Source of the DNA: UBA6623 sp965217195
Lineage (GTDB): Bacteria; Acidobacteriota; Terriglobia; Bryobacterales; UBA6623
Direction of reading: 5' to 3'
NCBI GenBank assembly: GCA_965217195.1
Contig: CBDCHL010000005.1
Location: forward strand, 1,550,001-1,614,000
Length of the DNA stretch: 64,000 bases
The notes under the pieces were generated by a model. The model ran no database searches and was not told where the DNA came from. It saw only the letters and a program-made list of their open reading frames with translations. Below, piece after piece: positions 43,167 through 52,115 of this stretch. Numbering within the stretch: position 1 is the stretch's first letter; every line of letters starts with the position of its first letter. A program made the translations under genes and the position numbers.

Positions 43167-44417
43167 TTAACCGGTCAATCGGCTCCAAATTGCGCTGCCG
43201 CCTAAATACGAGAAAAACGCCAACGCGACCGCCAGCAGCACATTAATCCAGAGCGGGCTGAGGAAGTCCGAACCCACCCAGCGGCGACGGTTGTTCATGA
43301 TCAGCAGAGTTAGCGCCAGCAGAGGGAGAAATAACGACCCCAATACCCCATAGGTGAGTTGGATTGCCCGCACCGACGTACCCAGCAAGATCAGCGGAAC
43401 CGTCGCTATCACAACGACCGACCAGCGGTAGGCTTTGGTGCCGCGCAGGTTGACGTGTCGCCGCAGTCCCGGCTCTGCTCGGCGCAGTTCGAGAAAGTCG
43501 GCGAACATATACGGCAAGCTCTGCCAGACTCCCAGCAGGCTGGAAAAAACGGCGCCCCAAAAGCCTATTAGGAACGCCCATTTCCCGGCGGGCCCCAGCG
43601 CCGAGGCCAATTGGTCGGCCATCTGCAGTGCGATCGTGGCGCCTTTTCCTTCGAGGGTTACGCGCGAACCGATCAGAATCACCGCGAATCCGAACAGGGC
43701 GGTGGTCGCTTGGCTGACGAGAAGGTCGATGCGGCAGGTGCGCACGTCCTCGCGACCGCGACGGTTCTGCTCGCGAATCCAATAGCCGTAGGAGAGCAGT
43801 GTCACAGTCCCGCCGACTCCGCCGAGAACCGCCAGCACCCATGCTTCTTCCCCGTCCGGGATCGAGGGTACGAGCCCCTGGACGACCGCGCCCCACTCCG
43901 GCTCGATCAAGACCGCGGTCGCCAAGACTGTCACGAACATGATGCCGATGCAGACCGACATGATGATCTCGAAAAGTTGGAAGCCCCCCCACAAGACCAG
44001 TGCCGCCCCGGCCAGCGAGTGGACGATGCCCCACACGATCTTCGAAGTTTCGGGGTCTCCGAGGGAAAGTAACCCGCCGCCCGCCACGCCGCACGCGGTG
44101 GCCAAAGCTCCGCCCACGACGAAGGTAAACAAGGCCAGGTAGGCCATGAACACCCAACGGATCCAGCCGCCCAATCGCCAAACCCACCCCTCCAGCAGGG
44201 TTGTTCCCGTAGCGAGCTGCCAACGCGCGAGCCCTTCGGTCAAGGCCCATTTGAGAAGCGCACCGGCGAGGACCGCCCACAACAATACCGTGCCCGTTTC
44301 CGATCCCGCGAGGCCTGCTGTCAGCAAGTCACCGGCGCCGACTCCCGTGGCGGCCAGCAAGATGCCGGGGAGGACCAGCGAGAAGAAAGAGCGTTTAGAG
44401 CCTTTGGGGCGCGGCAT
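43167..44417 (-). CDS. Nramp-like membrane carrier lacking the usual metal motif
   Basis: A membrane protein of 416 residues with about eleven helices. The first helix is SLVLPGILLAATGVGAGDLL, where classic Nramp proteins have the metal-binding D-P-G-N; here the site reads T-G-V-G-A-G-D. The helix VLATAVLIEPEWGAVVQGLV and the following VLAVLGGVGGTVTLLSYGYW also fit the Nramp-related branch that has lost the metal ligands (with no M-P-H in helix 6). A role in Mn2+ uptake is therefore doubtful. The substrate is unknown, and Mg2+ or small organic solutes have been discussed for related groups. Confidence 0.8.
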   Translation of the reverse strand: MPRPKGSKRSFFSLVLPGILLAATGVGAGDLLTAGLAGSETGTVLLWAVLAGALLKWALTEGLARWQLATGTTLLEGWVWRLGGWIRWVFMAYLALFTFVVGGALATACGVAGGGLLSLGDPETSKIVWGIVHSLAGAALVLWGGFQLFEIIMSVCIGIMFVTVLATAVLIEPEWGAVVQGLVPSIPDGEEAWVLAVLGGVGGTVTLLSYGYWIREQNRRGREDVRTCRIDLLVSQATTALFGFAVILIGSRVTLEGKGATIALQMADQLASALGPAGKWAFLIGFWGAVFSSLLGVWQSLPYMFADFLELRRAEPGLRRHVNLRGTKAYRWSVVVIATVPLILLGTSVRAIQLTYGVLGSLFLPLLALTLLIMNNRRRWVGSDFLSPLWINVLLAVALAFFSYLGGSAIWSRLTG

Positions 44418-44565
44418 CTCTCGTCAAATCTTCGGGCCGTTTCGGCTTTACGGCCCGCGTCGATTAATGGAGACAGGGTACCCGATTGCGCGTCGCCCGC
44501 GCCCGTCTAATGAGCTTATTGGGAGGTTGGATGCGGAACGCAACCGATTATCCGGGGCCGGCAGC

Positions 44566-45876
44566 CTACACCGTCGCGGCGCCCGAGTCTTGGCTCGTGG
44601 GTTCGCTTGTCGCGTCAAACTGCTCGGTCAGCAGCAAGCAGAGCGCGAGGACGATTCTCTTCAGGCCGATTTCGCGGCCTTCGGGGTGGAACCATTCGGC
44701 CGGGGTGTGGGCATTTCCGCCGCGGCCGCCGGCACCGATCGCGGCCGCCGGCAGGCCCATGGCTAGGGGGACGTTCGCGTCGGTGGAAGCGCAGTCGAGC
44801 CGGGCGCGAATGCCCAGCAGGGCGTCGGCGGCTCGCATGACATCGACCACGTAATTGTCGTCTGCTTGGGGGGCGGCGGGGCGGTGTCCGATTTCCCGGA
44901 TCTTGTAACTCGATAGACGCTGCGTCGAGCGACGGTTTTCGATCTCAACGCCGAGTTTGACGGCGTCTTCGAGGGCATGGACCAAGTCTTCCATCGCTTG
45001 GCGGCTTTGGGAGCGAATGTCGACCTTTGCGCGTGCCGCGGGCGCGATCGAGTTGACGCCCAACCCGCCGTCGATGACGCCGACGCTCAACGTTGTACGC
45101 GGCGAGGACGGCAGATCCGTGTCGGCCAGAACGGCGACGGTTCTCGCAAGAGCGTGGACGGGGTTGGCGGTTCCGAAATCGTTCCAACTGTGCCCACCCG
45201 AGCCCTCGATTACGATTTCGAAGCGACGACTGCCGAGCGCTTCGGCCGTGATGTGGCCGGTGGAGGCGCCGTCAAGGACCATGAAAGACGCTATTTCCGA
45301 GGCAAACGGGGAAAAGCGGCAAAGATAGTTCATGCCATGGAGGTTCCCCTCGCCCTCTTCGGCGACATTGGCGACCAGCAGGATGTTCTTCTTTGGTTCG
45401 ATGCCGTTGATCTTTGCGGGGTCGCGGAAGACCCTTCCCAGCGAGAGTAAAGCGGCGAGGCCGGCGCCATTGTCGGTAACGCCGGGGCCTTCGAAAGTAC
45501 CGTCCTCCCGCACCGCGATATCGGAGCTTTGGCGCGGGGCCAAGACGGTATCCAGATGCGCGGTAACGGCGACGAACGGGAGATCGGATTCGAAGATGAT
45601 CGGAACGATAACGTTGCCCGCGTCGTCGAGCGTGGCGGCGTGTCCGAGCCCCCGGAAGATCTTCACGAGATGCTCTGCGCGGGCTTGCTCTTGGAATGTC
45701 GCGGCGGCGACTCGGCAGACTTCAAGATGTCGGCGGTCGATCCAGTCTCGCTCGGCATCGGGAAACCTCAGCCATGAGCGCACGGATTCTTGCTCGGCCA
45801 GCGCTCTTGCCGCTGCCGCCAGGCCCTGCTGGACGGTGCCGGAAGAAGCGCCGAGAATGCCGTGTTTGTGGGCCAC
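44566..45876 (-). CDS. M20-family metallopeptidase (tripeptidase-like)
   Basis: A cytosolic protein of 436 residues. The metal ligands are visible: FVAVTAHLDTVLAP (His, Asp), GVTDNGAGLAALLSLGRVF (bridging Asp), VANVAEEGEGNLHGMNYLC (Glu-Glu), MVLDGASTGHI, and the C-terminal ligand in GGRGGNAHTPAEWFHPEGRE (His). A dimerisation domain with GSGGHSWNDFGTANPVHALA lies in the middle. It resembles peptidase T and other aminopeptidases that trim short peptides. The N-terminal 50 residues are longer than usual. Confidence 0.9.
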   Translation of the reverse strand: MAHKHGILGASSGTVQQGLAAAARALAEQESVRSWLRFPDAERDWIDRRHLEVCRVAAATFQEQARAEHLVKIFRGLGHAATLDDAGNVIVPIIFESDLPFVAVTAHLDTVLAPRQSSDIAVREDGTFEGPGVTDNGAGLAALLSLGRVFRDPAKINGIEPKKNILLVANVAEEGEGNLHGMNYLCRFSPFASEIASFMVLDGASTGHITAEALGSRRFEIVIEGSGGHSWNDFGTANPVHALARTVAVLADTDLPSSPRTTLSVGVIDGGLGVNSIAPAARAKVDIRSQSRQAMEDLVHALEDAVKLGVEIENRRSTQRLSSYKIREIGHRPAAPQADDNYVVDVMRAADALLGIRARLDCASTDANVPLAMGLPAAAIGAGGRGGNAHTPAEWFHPEGREIGLKRIVLALCLLLTEQFDATSEPTSQDSGAATV

Positions 45877-46038
45877 CGGACCCCCAGTCTATCACCATCC
45901 CGCGGCTGAAATTTGACGCCGCGAGGCGACGATTGCTAGGTTGACACATTGTCTTGACCCCCTCGCCCGGGGCTCGCTTCGGCCGAGAGCCTCGCCGCGT
46001 TTGGTCGCGGCCGGAGTGGATGAAGCGCAAGGATCGTC

Positions 46039-47133
46039 GTGGACAAAGTTCGCATTGGAATCATCGGTTCGGGATTCTCGGGAAACCTGCACGCCGACGC
46101 GCTTTCGCGGGACCTGCGCGCCGAGATCGTCGCCGTGGCTGGGTCGAACATCGAGCGCGCCGAGAAATTCGCCACGAAATGGAAGGTAGCCCAGGCGTTT
46201 GACGATTATCGTCGGATGTTGGAGTTGCCGGACATCGATATGGTGACTATCGGCGTTCCGAACGACTTGCATTGTCAAACGGCTGTCCAGGCAGCGCAGG
46301 CCGGCAAGCACGTTGTAGTCGAGAAGCCGCTGTGCATGACGCTTGACGAAGCCGACCGCATGATTGCCGCGGCCTCCGCGGCCGGCATCAAGTTGATGTA
46401 CGCCGAGGACCTTTGCTTCGCACCGAAATACGTCCGCGCGAAACAGTTGGTTGACGAGGGCGCGATCGGGCGCGTGTTTCGAACGCGGCAACTCGAGAAG
46501 CACTTCGGACCGCATTCCGACTGGTTCTGGGATATGAAGCGGTCGGGCGGCGGGGCGCTATTCGATATGGGTTGTCACGGGACGGAGTTTGCCCGTTGGA
46601 TTCTCGATAAGCCCAAGGTCAAGAGCGTGATGGCCCACATGGGAACGTATGTCCACACCGACCGCACTGAAGGCGAGGACGACGCGACCGGAATCATCGA
46701 GTGGGAGAATAATTCGGTATCGGTGATCGAGAACAGTTGGGCGAAACGAGGCGGGATCGAGGATTTTGCGGAGATCCACGGCGTCGAGGGCGTGATCTAT
46801 TGCGACCTGGTTCGCGGCAGCTCGATGTTGACCTACAGCGAGCGCGGGTTCGGGTACGCTATCGAGAAGGCGCCTGAGACAAAGGGCTGGACTTTTCCGC
46901 TGTTCGACGAGTGGATGCAGTACGGCTATCCGGGCGAGATGAAGCACTTTCTCGACTGTGTAGCCAACGATGACGAACCACTCGAGACCGCCGAAGACGG
47001 GCGAGCGGTGCTCGAGATCATGTTTGCGTGTTACGAATCGGCAGCTACGGGACGACGGATTGATTTTCCGTATACTCCAAGCGAGCCGTCGAGCCCCGTC
47101 GCGGTTTGGCTGGCCGGTCGTGGGTTGGCGTGA
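46039..47133 (+). CDS. Gfo/Idh/MocA family oxidoreductase
   Basis: A cytosolic NAD(P) enzyme of 364 residues, started at GTG 46039. The Rossmann motif is VRIGIIGSGFSGNLHADALS, the active-site region VVVEKPLCMTLDEADRMIAA, and the C-terminal half holds the substrate site GGALFDMGCHGTEFARWILD. The family oxidises or isomerises sugars, inositols and related compounds; the substrate is unclear. There is no signal peptide, unlike the other two members in this window. The next gene, tpx, is 89 bases away and not clearly linked. Confidence 0.92.
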   Translation: MDKVRIGIIGSGFSGNLHADALSRDLRAEIVAVAGSNIERAEKFATKWKVAQAFDDYRRMLELPDIDMVTIGVPNDLHCQTAVQAAQAGKHVVVEKPLCMTLDEADRMIAAASAAGIKLMYAEDLCFAPKYVRAKQLVDEGAIGRVFRTRQLEKHFGPHSDWFWDMKRSGGGALFDMGCHGTEFARWILDKPKVKSVMAHMGTYVHTDRTEGEDDATGIIEWENNSVSVIENSWAKRGGIEDFAEIHGVEGVIYCDLVRGSSMLTYSERGFGYAIEKAPETKGWTFPLFDEWMQYGYPGEMKHFLDCVANDDEPLETAEDGRAVLEIMFACYESAATGRRIDFPYTPSEPSSPVAVWLAGRGLA

Positions 47134-47222
47134 GGCCGACTTCAGGCCGATACTCTTCATTCGCTAAGACAGACCTTATCCTGTAGGATTGACTTTTTGG
47201 GGATTTAGTTTTCGAGGAAAAA

Positions 47223-47738
47223 ATGGCAGACGAAAGAACAACCACCTTCAAAGGCGACCCCTTGGTGATCTTGGGGCCCGAACTGAAAGTCGGTGACAAA
47301 GCTCCCGACTTCGAATTGACCGACAACGGCATGGGCGCCGTGACGCTCGCTGATACCGGCAACGGCACACGTATTTTCAGCGTTGTCCCGTCGCTGGATA
47401 CGCCGGTATGCGATCAGCAGACACGGCGATTTAACGAGGAAGCTGCTGCGCTCGGCGACATCACCATTTACACGGTGAGCGCGGATCTGCCTTTCGCGCA
47501 GGGCCGCTGGTGCGGAGCAGCGGGCGTCGACAAGGTCAAGACGGTTTCCGACTACAAGAACGGCAATTTCGGCGAGGCCTGGGGCACGATGATCCGCGAC
47601 TGGCGAATCAGCAGCCGGGCCGTGTTCGTTGTGGACGGCGAGAACACAATTCGGTACGTCCAATACGTTCCCGAAGTCGCCGAGCACCCGGACTACGACG
47701 CCGTGCTGGCGGCGGCCAAAGAAGTCGCCGGCGGTTAG
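47223..47738 (+). CDS. tpx: Thiol peroxidase
   Basis: A peroxiredoxin of 171 residues that reduces hydrogen peroxide and alkyl hydroperoxides with thioredoxin. GAGG precedes ATG 47223. The peroxidatic cysteine is Cys63 in SLDTPVCDQQTRRF, the resolving cysteine is Cys97 in FAQGRWCGAAG, both at Tpx spacing, and the family marks APDFELTDNGMGAV and VVPEV-like YVQYVPEVAEHPDYD are present. It may be co-transcribed with the TfoX-N gene 38 bases downstream. Confidence 0.96.
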   Translation: MADERTTTFKGDPLVILGPELKVGDKAPDFELTDNGMGAVTLADTGNGTRIFSVVPSLDTPVCDQQTRRFNEEAAALGDITIYTVSADLPFAQGRWCGAAGVDKVKTVSDYKNGNFGEAWGTMIRDWRISSRAVFVVDGENTIRYVQYVPEVAEHPDYDAVLAAAKEVAGG

Positions 47739-47776
47739 CTCGTTGCGAAAGTAGGGCCGCTGCCGGAGGATTCACC

Positions 47777-48106
47777 GTGGCGTTCGACCGCGCTATAGCG
47801 GAATGCGTGCGGGAGCTGCTGCACGATCGAGCGGGCTTCTCCGAACGAAAAATGTTCGGGGGGGTGTGCTACATGTTGCGCGGGAATATGTGTTGCGGCG
47901 TGGTTGGAACCGACCTTGTTCTCCGTCTTGGCGATGAGGGGGTTGCAGCGGCCCTCAACGAACCTCATACCCGCCCGATGGACTTCACGGGCAGAGCCCT
48001 CAAGAGCATGCTTTATCTCTCGAGCGAGGGGTACGCGGACGACGCCAACTTGGCGTCGTGGGTCGAGCGGGCGACTCGGTTCGCTGAGTCGCTTCCGCCA
48101 AAGTAA
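47777..48106 (+). CDS. TfoX N-terminal domain protein
   Basis: A small protein of 109 residues read from GTG 47777 with GGAGG eight bases ahead. It shows SERKMFGGVCYMLRGNMCCG, VVGTDLVLRLGDEGVAAALN and GRALKSMLYLSSEGYADDAN, the TfoX/Sxy N-terminal domain. In gamma-proteobacteria Sxy promotes competence with CRP, but stand-alone TfoX-N proteins in other phyla are not characterised. comEC is about 6 kb away in this window; a link is possible but unproven. Confidence 0.88.
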   Translation: MAFDRAIAECVRELLHDRAGFSERKMFGGVCYMLRGNMCCGVVGTDLVLRLGDEGVAAALNEPHTRPMDFTGRALKSMLYLSSEGYADDANLASWVERATRFAESLPPK

Positions 48107-48427
48107 GGGCCAATCGCGCCGGACCAGCCTCAGCAGGCACCGATCGCCCCCTCTTCTGAACAAGCGACTCTACCTGCTGCGCAGCCGGCATCCCCATGGG
48201 ACAGCGCTACAATGTGAGGCAAAGACCACAGGGGATCCGAGCCCGGCCGATTGAAGTTTAGGGGATTCTTCGGCTCTTTTTCCTCTCCCGCTCGGTGAAC
48301 CGCGCCCGCTCGCTCTTTTCTTCACTGAAGTCGGGGGAGGTTCGTGTTACGCTAAGCAGCTTTGTGAGCCCGTCAAGCACCCAGCAGTCCGCGTCTTTTG
48401 GGAAAGCGACAGACACACCAACCAATC
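48107..48427. other. Promoter-containing gap before the large surface protein
   Basis: No gene is recognised in this region. The promoter of the large propeller/Ig-like gene is probably in its right half, but no clean boxes were seen. There is no sign of a repeat or RNA. Confidence 0.35.
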
Positions 48428-51400
48428 ATGCGACTTGTTCTAAGGATCTTGCTCGTTACTCTCGTGGCGGTGCTTCCCACAATTCTGAAGGGCGCCAACG
48501 CACTCTTCGTATTTCACGGCGGTTCGACGCGGGCCGAAGTTTATGACCCCGATTCGCTGCAGCCGCTAGCCTCCATCGAGGTCGGGCCTAGCGCTGCGCA
48601 CGCGTTTGGTCTGGCGGACTCAGCTGACCCACGTCGGTTCAGCAAGTTTTATGTCGTTTCGGCGGCAATGGTTTCGATCTTCGATGGAGAGTTTCAATTG
48701 GTCGGAGAGATTCTCTTCGAAATGCCGAACTCGGCGGCGGTCGCCGCGGCTTCTCTCGCGTACGACGGCCGCCGGCTGGTCGTCGCCGCAGGCCGGCGCC
48801 TCATGGTGATCGACACCACCGCCGATCGAATCATCGCCTCCCGAGAGCCCGGTTTCATACCGTCGTCGATCGTTGCGACGCGAGACAACCACATCATTTA
48901 CGTGATGTCGTCTCAATCCCGTTACGTTCGCGAATTCGACCTCGTTACCAACGATTTTTCTACCAATGTTTATGGCTTGCCGAGCGCGGGAACGACACTT
49001 GCCTTGGCGCCCGACGGGCAAACGGTGTATGCGGCCGTTCCCGGCTCGGTTTTTGAACTGCGAAAACTGCCGCGCACACCGCCGGCGGCGTTGACGGGCA
49101 GTGGCGAGGTCGTCCCGCGCCTCGTCACAAGTGAGCCGGATCTCTCCGGTTTCGGGACGTCGTCCGCACTCGAAAGCCCCTACCGCCTGGGCACACAGCA
49201 AAGACTCATCGACAAACTGCTGGTCAGTTACGGCGCGCGATACGTCATGCGCGTAGGGGGGCGGTGGTTCGAAGGATCACTGAAGAATGCAGAGATGTTG
49301 CGCGCGATGACCGATCCGCGCAACGGCGCGCCCTTGGGGCTCCAAGCGGTAGATGTGGTGTTGGCTTCGCCACGACAGGTTTTCGCTGCCGTCGACGGTG
49401 AACCGGCGCTGGTTCGGTACGACCCCGCTGATCCGGAAACCGCGCGGGAACTGGCTCTTTCCTCGGCTCCCAGCGGCTTGGCCCTCGTGTCGCCTACCCT
49501 CCGGCAAAACCACGGGAGCCTGGAGCAAGTGGCGGGAGACGGCGCAGTGGTTGCCGGCGGAGGCAGCTTTGAGCTGACGGTACTCGCGAAGGATGCGAAT
49601 GGATTTCCACAATCCCAGGTGGCCGTTTTCGCCAGCGACATTTCGCCCGCTGCCGCGCATTGTGTTTCCGGGCTCACCGACGGCAACGGCGAAGCAACGC
49701 TCTACTGCTTGACCGATCCGACCGAATCCACGCTCTTCGTGGAGGTCACGCTTAGCGACGACGCCGGAAGAACCGCCCTTCCTTTTGGGATTCGCGTCCT
49801 CCCGGCGCTTGATTTCGAAGGCTTGGCAATCGTAGACGGTGACGATCAGATCGTGGGCCAGGAGGCCGCGTTCCAGCTGACTGTAGTGGCCGCTAGAAAC
49901 GCGCTGATCGACGCCGGAGCAGTCCTCGATGTCGAGGTCGAACTCGACGACGATGTGGTGGACGTCATTTGCCCCTCGCAAGTGACGACGGACGACGAGG
50001 GAATGGCAGCCATCGCGTGCATGACCGGGAAGTTCGACGACTCTCCGACCACGCCGGAACCGGTCAAGGCGACAATCACGGTTACAAACGACCAAGGCTC
50101 GAGCGTTGTGTTTCGTGTCACCGTCGATCCCGCGATCACCTCCGCCAACACCGGTTTGTTCAAGGTGTCGGGAGACAACCAGGTCGTGCAGCAAGCGCGG
50201 CAGTTCCCGCTGCCGCTGGTGTTGCGGAGCCTCATCGACGGCGAGCTGCAGGTGATGGAGCAACTGGCGATTTCAACCAATCCGCGGGACAAAGTCATTT
50301 GCCCGATCTTTGCCTTCACGAACGAAGAAGGTTTGGCTTCAATTCAATGCCGGGCGGATACCGTGACGCGCGAGGTCCTTGGCCAGATCTTTATGGCGGC
50401 GCCTCAACTTCGCTCTGCTCTGTTCGACGTCAGGATCATCTTCCTCGGCGGAGGGCTCGCGATAGATGTCGAATTCGTGACGGATAGCCCCTTCGAAGGG
50501 AAAGTCGGTGAAAGACTCGTTGATGCTCTGACCGCTCGGGCCGTCGGATCGAGCGGTGAGGGAGTCGCCGGGGCCGAGGTGTTCTTCTTTTCCGAAAACG
50601 ATGTAACGTTTGATCCTCCTTCGGCCATGAGCGACGCTCGCGGCGACGCAACAACCACGGTGATCCTCGGTTGCAACCCGCGCGGGGAAGGCGAAATCAG
50701 GGCCGGCCTCGCCCAGGGCGAGACACTCGACGAGATCGACTTTGACTCGGAAGCCGGCGCGTTGGCGGGCATCTTCAAGGTGCAGGGCGACAACCAAAGC
50801 GGTTCCCCCGGACAGCGGCTCGACCGCGCGTTGTTCGTCCGCACCGGCGACGTCTGTGAAAACGGAATCCGCAAGGTGCCCCTGAGGTGGCGTGTCCTGC
50901 CGGACCCGCGGGCAACGATGCGCAACGTCTTTCTGCAGAGCAACGACTTCGGCGACGCGTCGGCGGTTGTCACGATGGGCGCCTATGGGGGGCCCTTCCA
51001 GGTCGCAGTCGAGTCGGGCCGCTTTCGGGCCGTGTTCGACCTGGAGACGATATTAGACCCGACAAGTCTGGCGCGGCTGTCGGGCGACCAACAAAGCGTC
51101 GCGAACGGGCAATACGCCGCCCAGCCGCTGGTGGTCGAGGTCCGAGGCACCAACGGCTTCGGCGTCAGCGGCGTGGACGTCGATTTCGCGGTCACCCAAG
51201 GGTCGGCGATGCTCACGGAGGCGTCGAGCCAAAGCGATGGGCTCGGCGTCGCCTTTGCCCGATTGCGAGCGACCGGCGAGGGTCCGATTGCTGTTACGGC
51301 GAGCGCTATCGGCCAAACCGTCACATTCAATCTAGGGACCGGCGCCGTCGGCCCCAACGCGCCGGTTGAGGGGTTTGTCAACGGAGCCAGCTTCATTCAA

Positions 51401-52066
51401 GGGTGGACGCCCGGCAGCCTGGGCAGCATCTTTCTTAGCGGCCTGCTCGGCAACATTGACGGCATCGCCATACCCGAGGACTTCCCTTTCCCGACCAATT
51501 TCGAAGGAGTCCAAATCAAGGTTAACGGGGTACCGGCGCCGCTGATCGCCCTGATCAACATCAACGGCGCTGAGCAGATCAACTTGCAAGTGCCCTTCGG
51601 CTTCGGGTCCGGGCAGGCGACAGTCATGATTGAGCGCGACGGCCTGGCCACGACGGTTGAAGGCGTACCGTTGACGAGCGTTCAGCCGGGCATCTTTGAA
51701 TTCGGATCCAATGGACAACTGTTCGCGGCGATCTTGGATCACCCGGACAACAAGCTGGTCACGCCGTCCAATCCGGCCGTGCCGGGCGCGGTCGTGCAAT
51801 TGTTCTTGACCGGGTTGGGACCTACGAATCCCATCGTGGGCACGAACCTGCCGGGTCCGGTTCCGTTGGCGCTGCCGATAGCCGACGTCGCGGTCGGCAT
51901 TGATGACCAGGGCGTCGAAGTGCTGGGGACATTCTACGCACCGGACGCAATCACGCTCTATCAGATTAACTTCTTTATCCCGGATGACGCGCAGTCGGGC
52001 AATCGCAAACTGTCGGTCGTGGCCGACGGCGTCCCGAGCCAGGATTCGTTGATACCGATTCAGTAA
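48428..52066 (+). CDS. Large secreted propeller, Ig-like and Solibacter-domain protein
   Basis: A secreted protein of 1212 residues. ATG 48428 is preferred to 48398 because the signal (MRLVLRILLVTLVAVLPTIL) starts there. Residues about 20-360 form a YVTN/WD-like beta-propeller (LFVFHGGSTRAEVYDPDSLQ, VIDTTADRIIASREPGFIPS). Then six Ig-like units each begin with a GD-Q motif (GDGAVVAGGGSFELTV, GDDQIVGQEAAFQLTVVA, GDNQVVQQARQFPLPLVL, GDNQSGSPGQRLDRALFV, GDQQSVANGQYAAQPLVV and one weaker). The last 225 residues are a TIGR03437 domain (VNGASFIQGWTPGSLGSIFL, INLQVPFGFGSGQATVMI). It is a surface protein, perhaps for adhesion or glycan binding; no enzyme site is visible. Confidence 0.88.
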   Translation: MRLVLRILLVTLVAVLPTILKGANALFVFHGGSTRAEVYDPDSLQPLASIEVGPSAAHAFGLADSADPRRFSKFYVVSAAMVSIFDGEFQLVGEILFEMPNSAAVAAASLAYDGRRLVVAAGRRLMVIDTTADRIIASREPGFIPSSIVATRDNHIIYVMSSQSRYVREFDLVTNDFSTNVYGLPSAGTTLALAPDGQTVYAAVPGSVFELRKLPRTPPAALTGSGEVVPRLVTSEPDLSGFGTSSALESPYRLGTQQRLIDKLLVSYGARYVMRVGGRWFEGSLKNAEMLRAMTDPRNGAPLGLQAVDVVLASPRQVFAAVDGEPALVRYDPADPETARELALSSAPSGLALVSPTLRQNHGSLEQVAGDGAVVAGGGSFELTVLAKDANGFPQSQVAVFASDISPAAAHCVSGLTDGNGEATLYCLTDPTESTLFVEVTLSDDAGRTALPFGIRVLPALDFEGLAIVDGDDQIVGQEAAFQLTVVAARNALIDAGAVLDVEVELDDDVVDVICPSQVTTDDEGMAAIACMTGKFDDSPTTPEPVKATITVTNDQGSSVVFRVTVDPAITSANTGLFKVSGDNQVVQQARQFPLPLVLRSLIDGELQVMEQLAISTNPRDKVICPIFAFTNEEGLASIQCRADTVTREVLGQIFMAAPQLRSALFDVRIIFLGGGLAIDVEFVTDSPFEGKVGERLVDALTARAVGSSGEGVAGAEVFFFSENDVTFDPPSAMSDARGDATTTVILGCNPRGEGEIRAGLAQGETLDEIDFDSEAGALAGIFKVQGDNQSGSPGQRLDRALFVRTGDVCENGIRKVPLRWRVLPDPRATMRNVFLQSNDFGDASAVVTMGAYGGPFQVAVESGRFRAVFDLETILDPTSLARLSGDQQSVANGQYAAQPLVVEVRGTNGFGVSGVDVDFAVTQGSAMLTEASSQSDGLGVAFARLRATGEGPIAVTASAIGQTVTFNLGTGAVGPNAPVEGFVNGASFIQGWTPGSLGSIFLSGLLGNIDGIAIPEDFPFPTNFEGVQIKVNGVPAPLIALININGAEQINLQVPFGFGSGQATVMIERDGLATTVEGVPLTSVQPGIFEFGSNGQLFAAILDHPDNKLVTPSNPAVPGAVVQLFLTGLGPTNPIVGTNLPGPVPLALPIADVAVGIDDQGVEVLGTFYAPDAITLYQINFFIPDDAQSGNRKLSVVADGVPSQDSLIPIQ

Positions 52067-52115
52067 GTGCGGATCGGATTAGGCAACGGTTTCGTACCGA
52101 AGAGGGCCCGCGACG

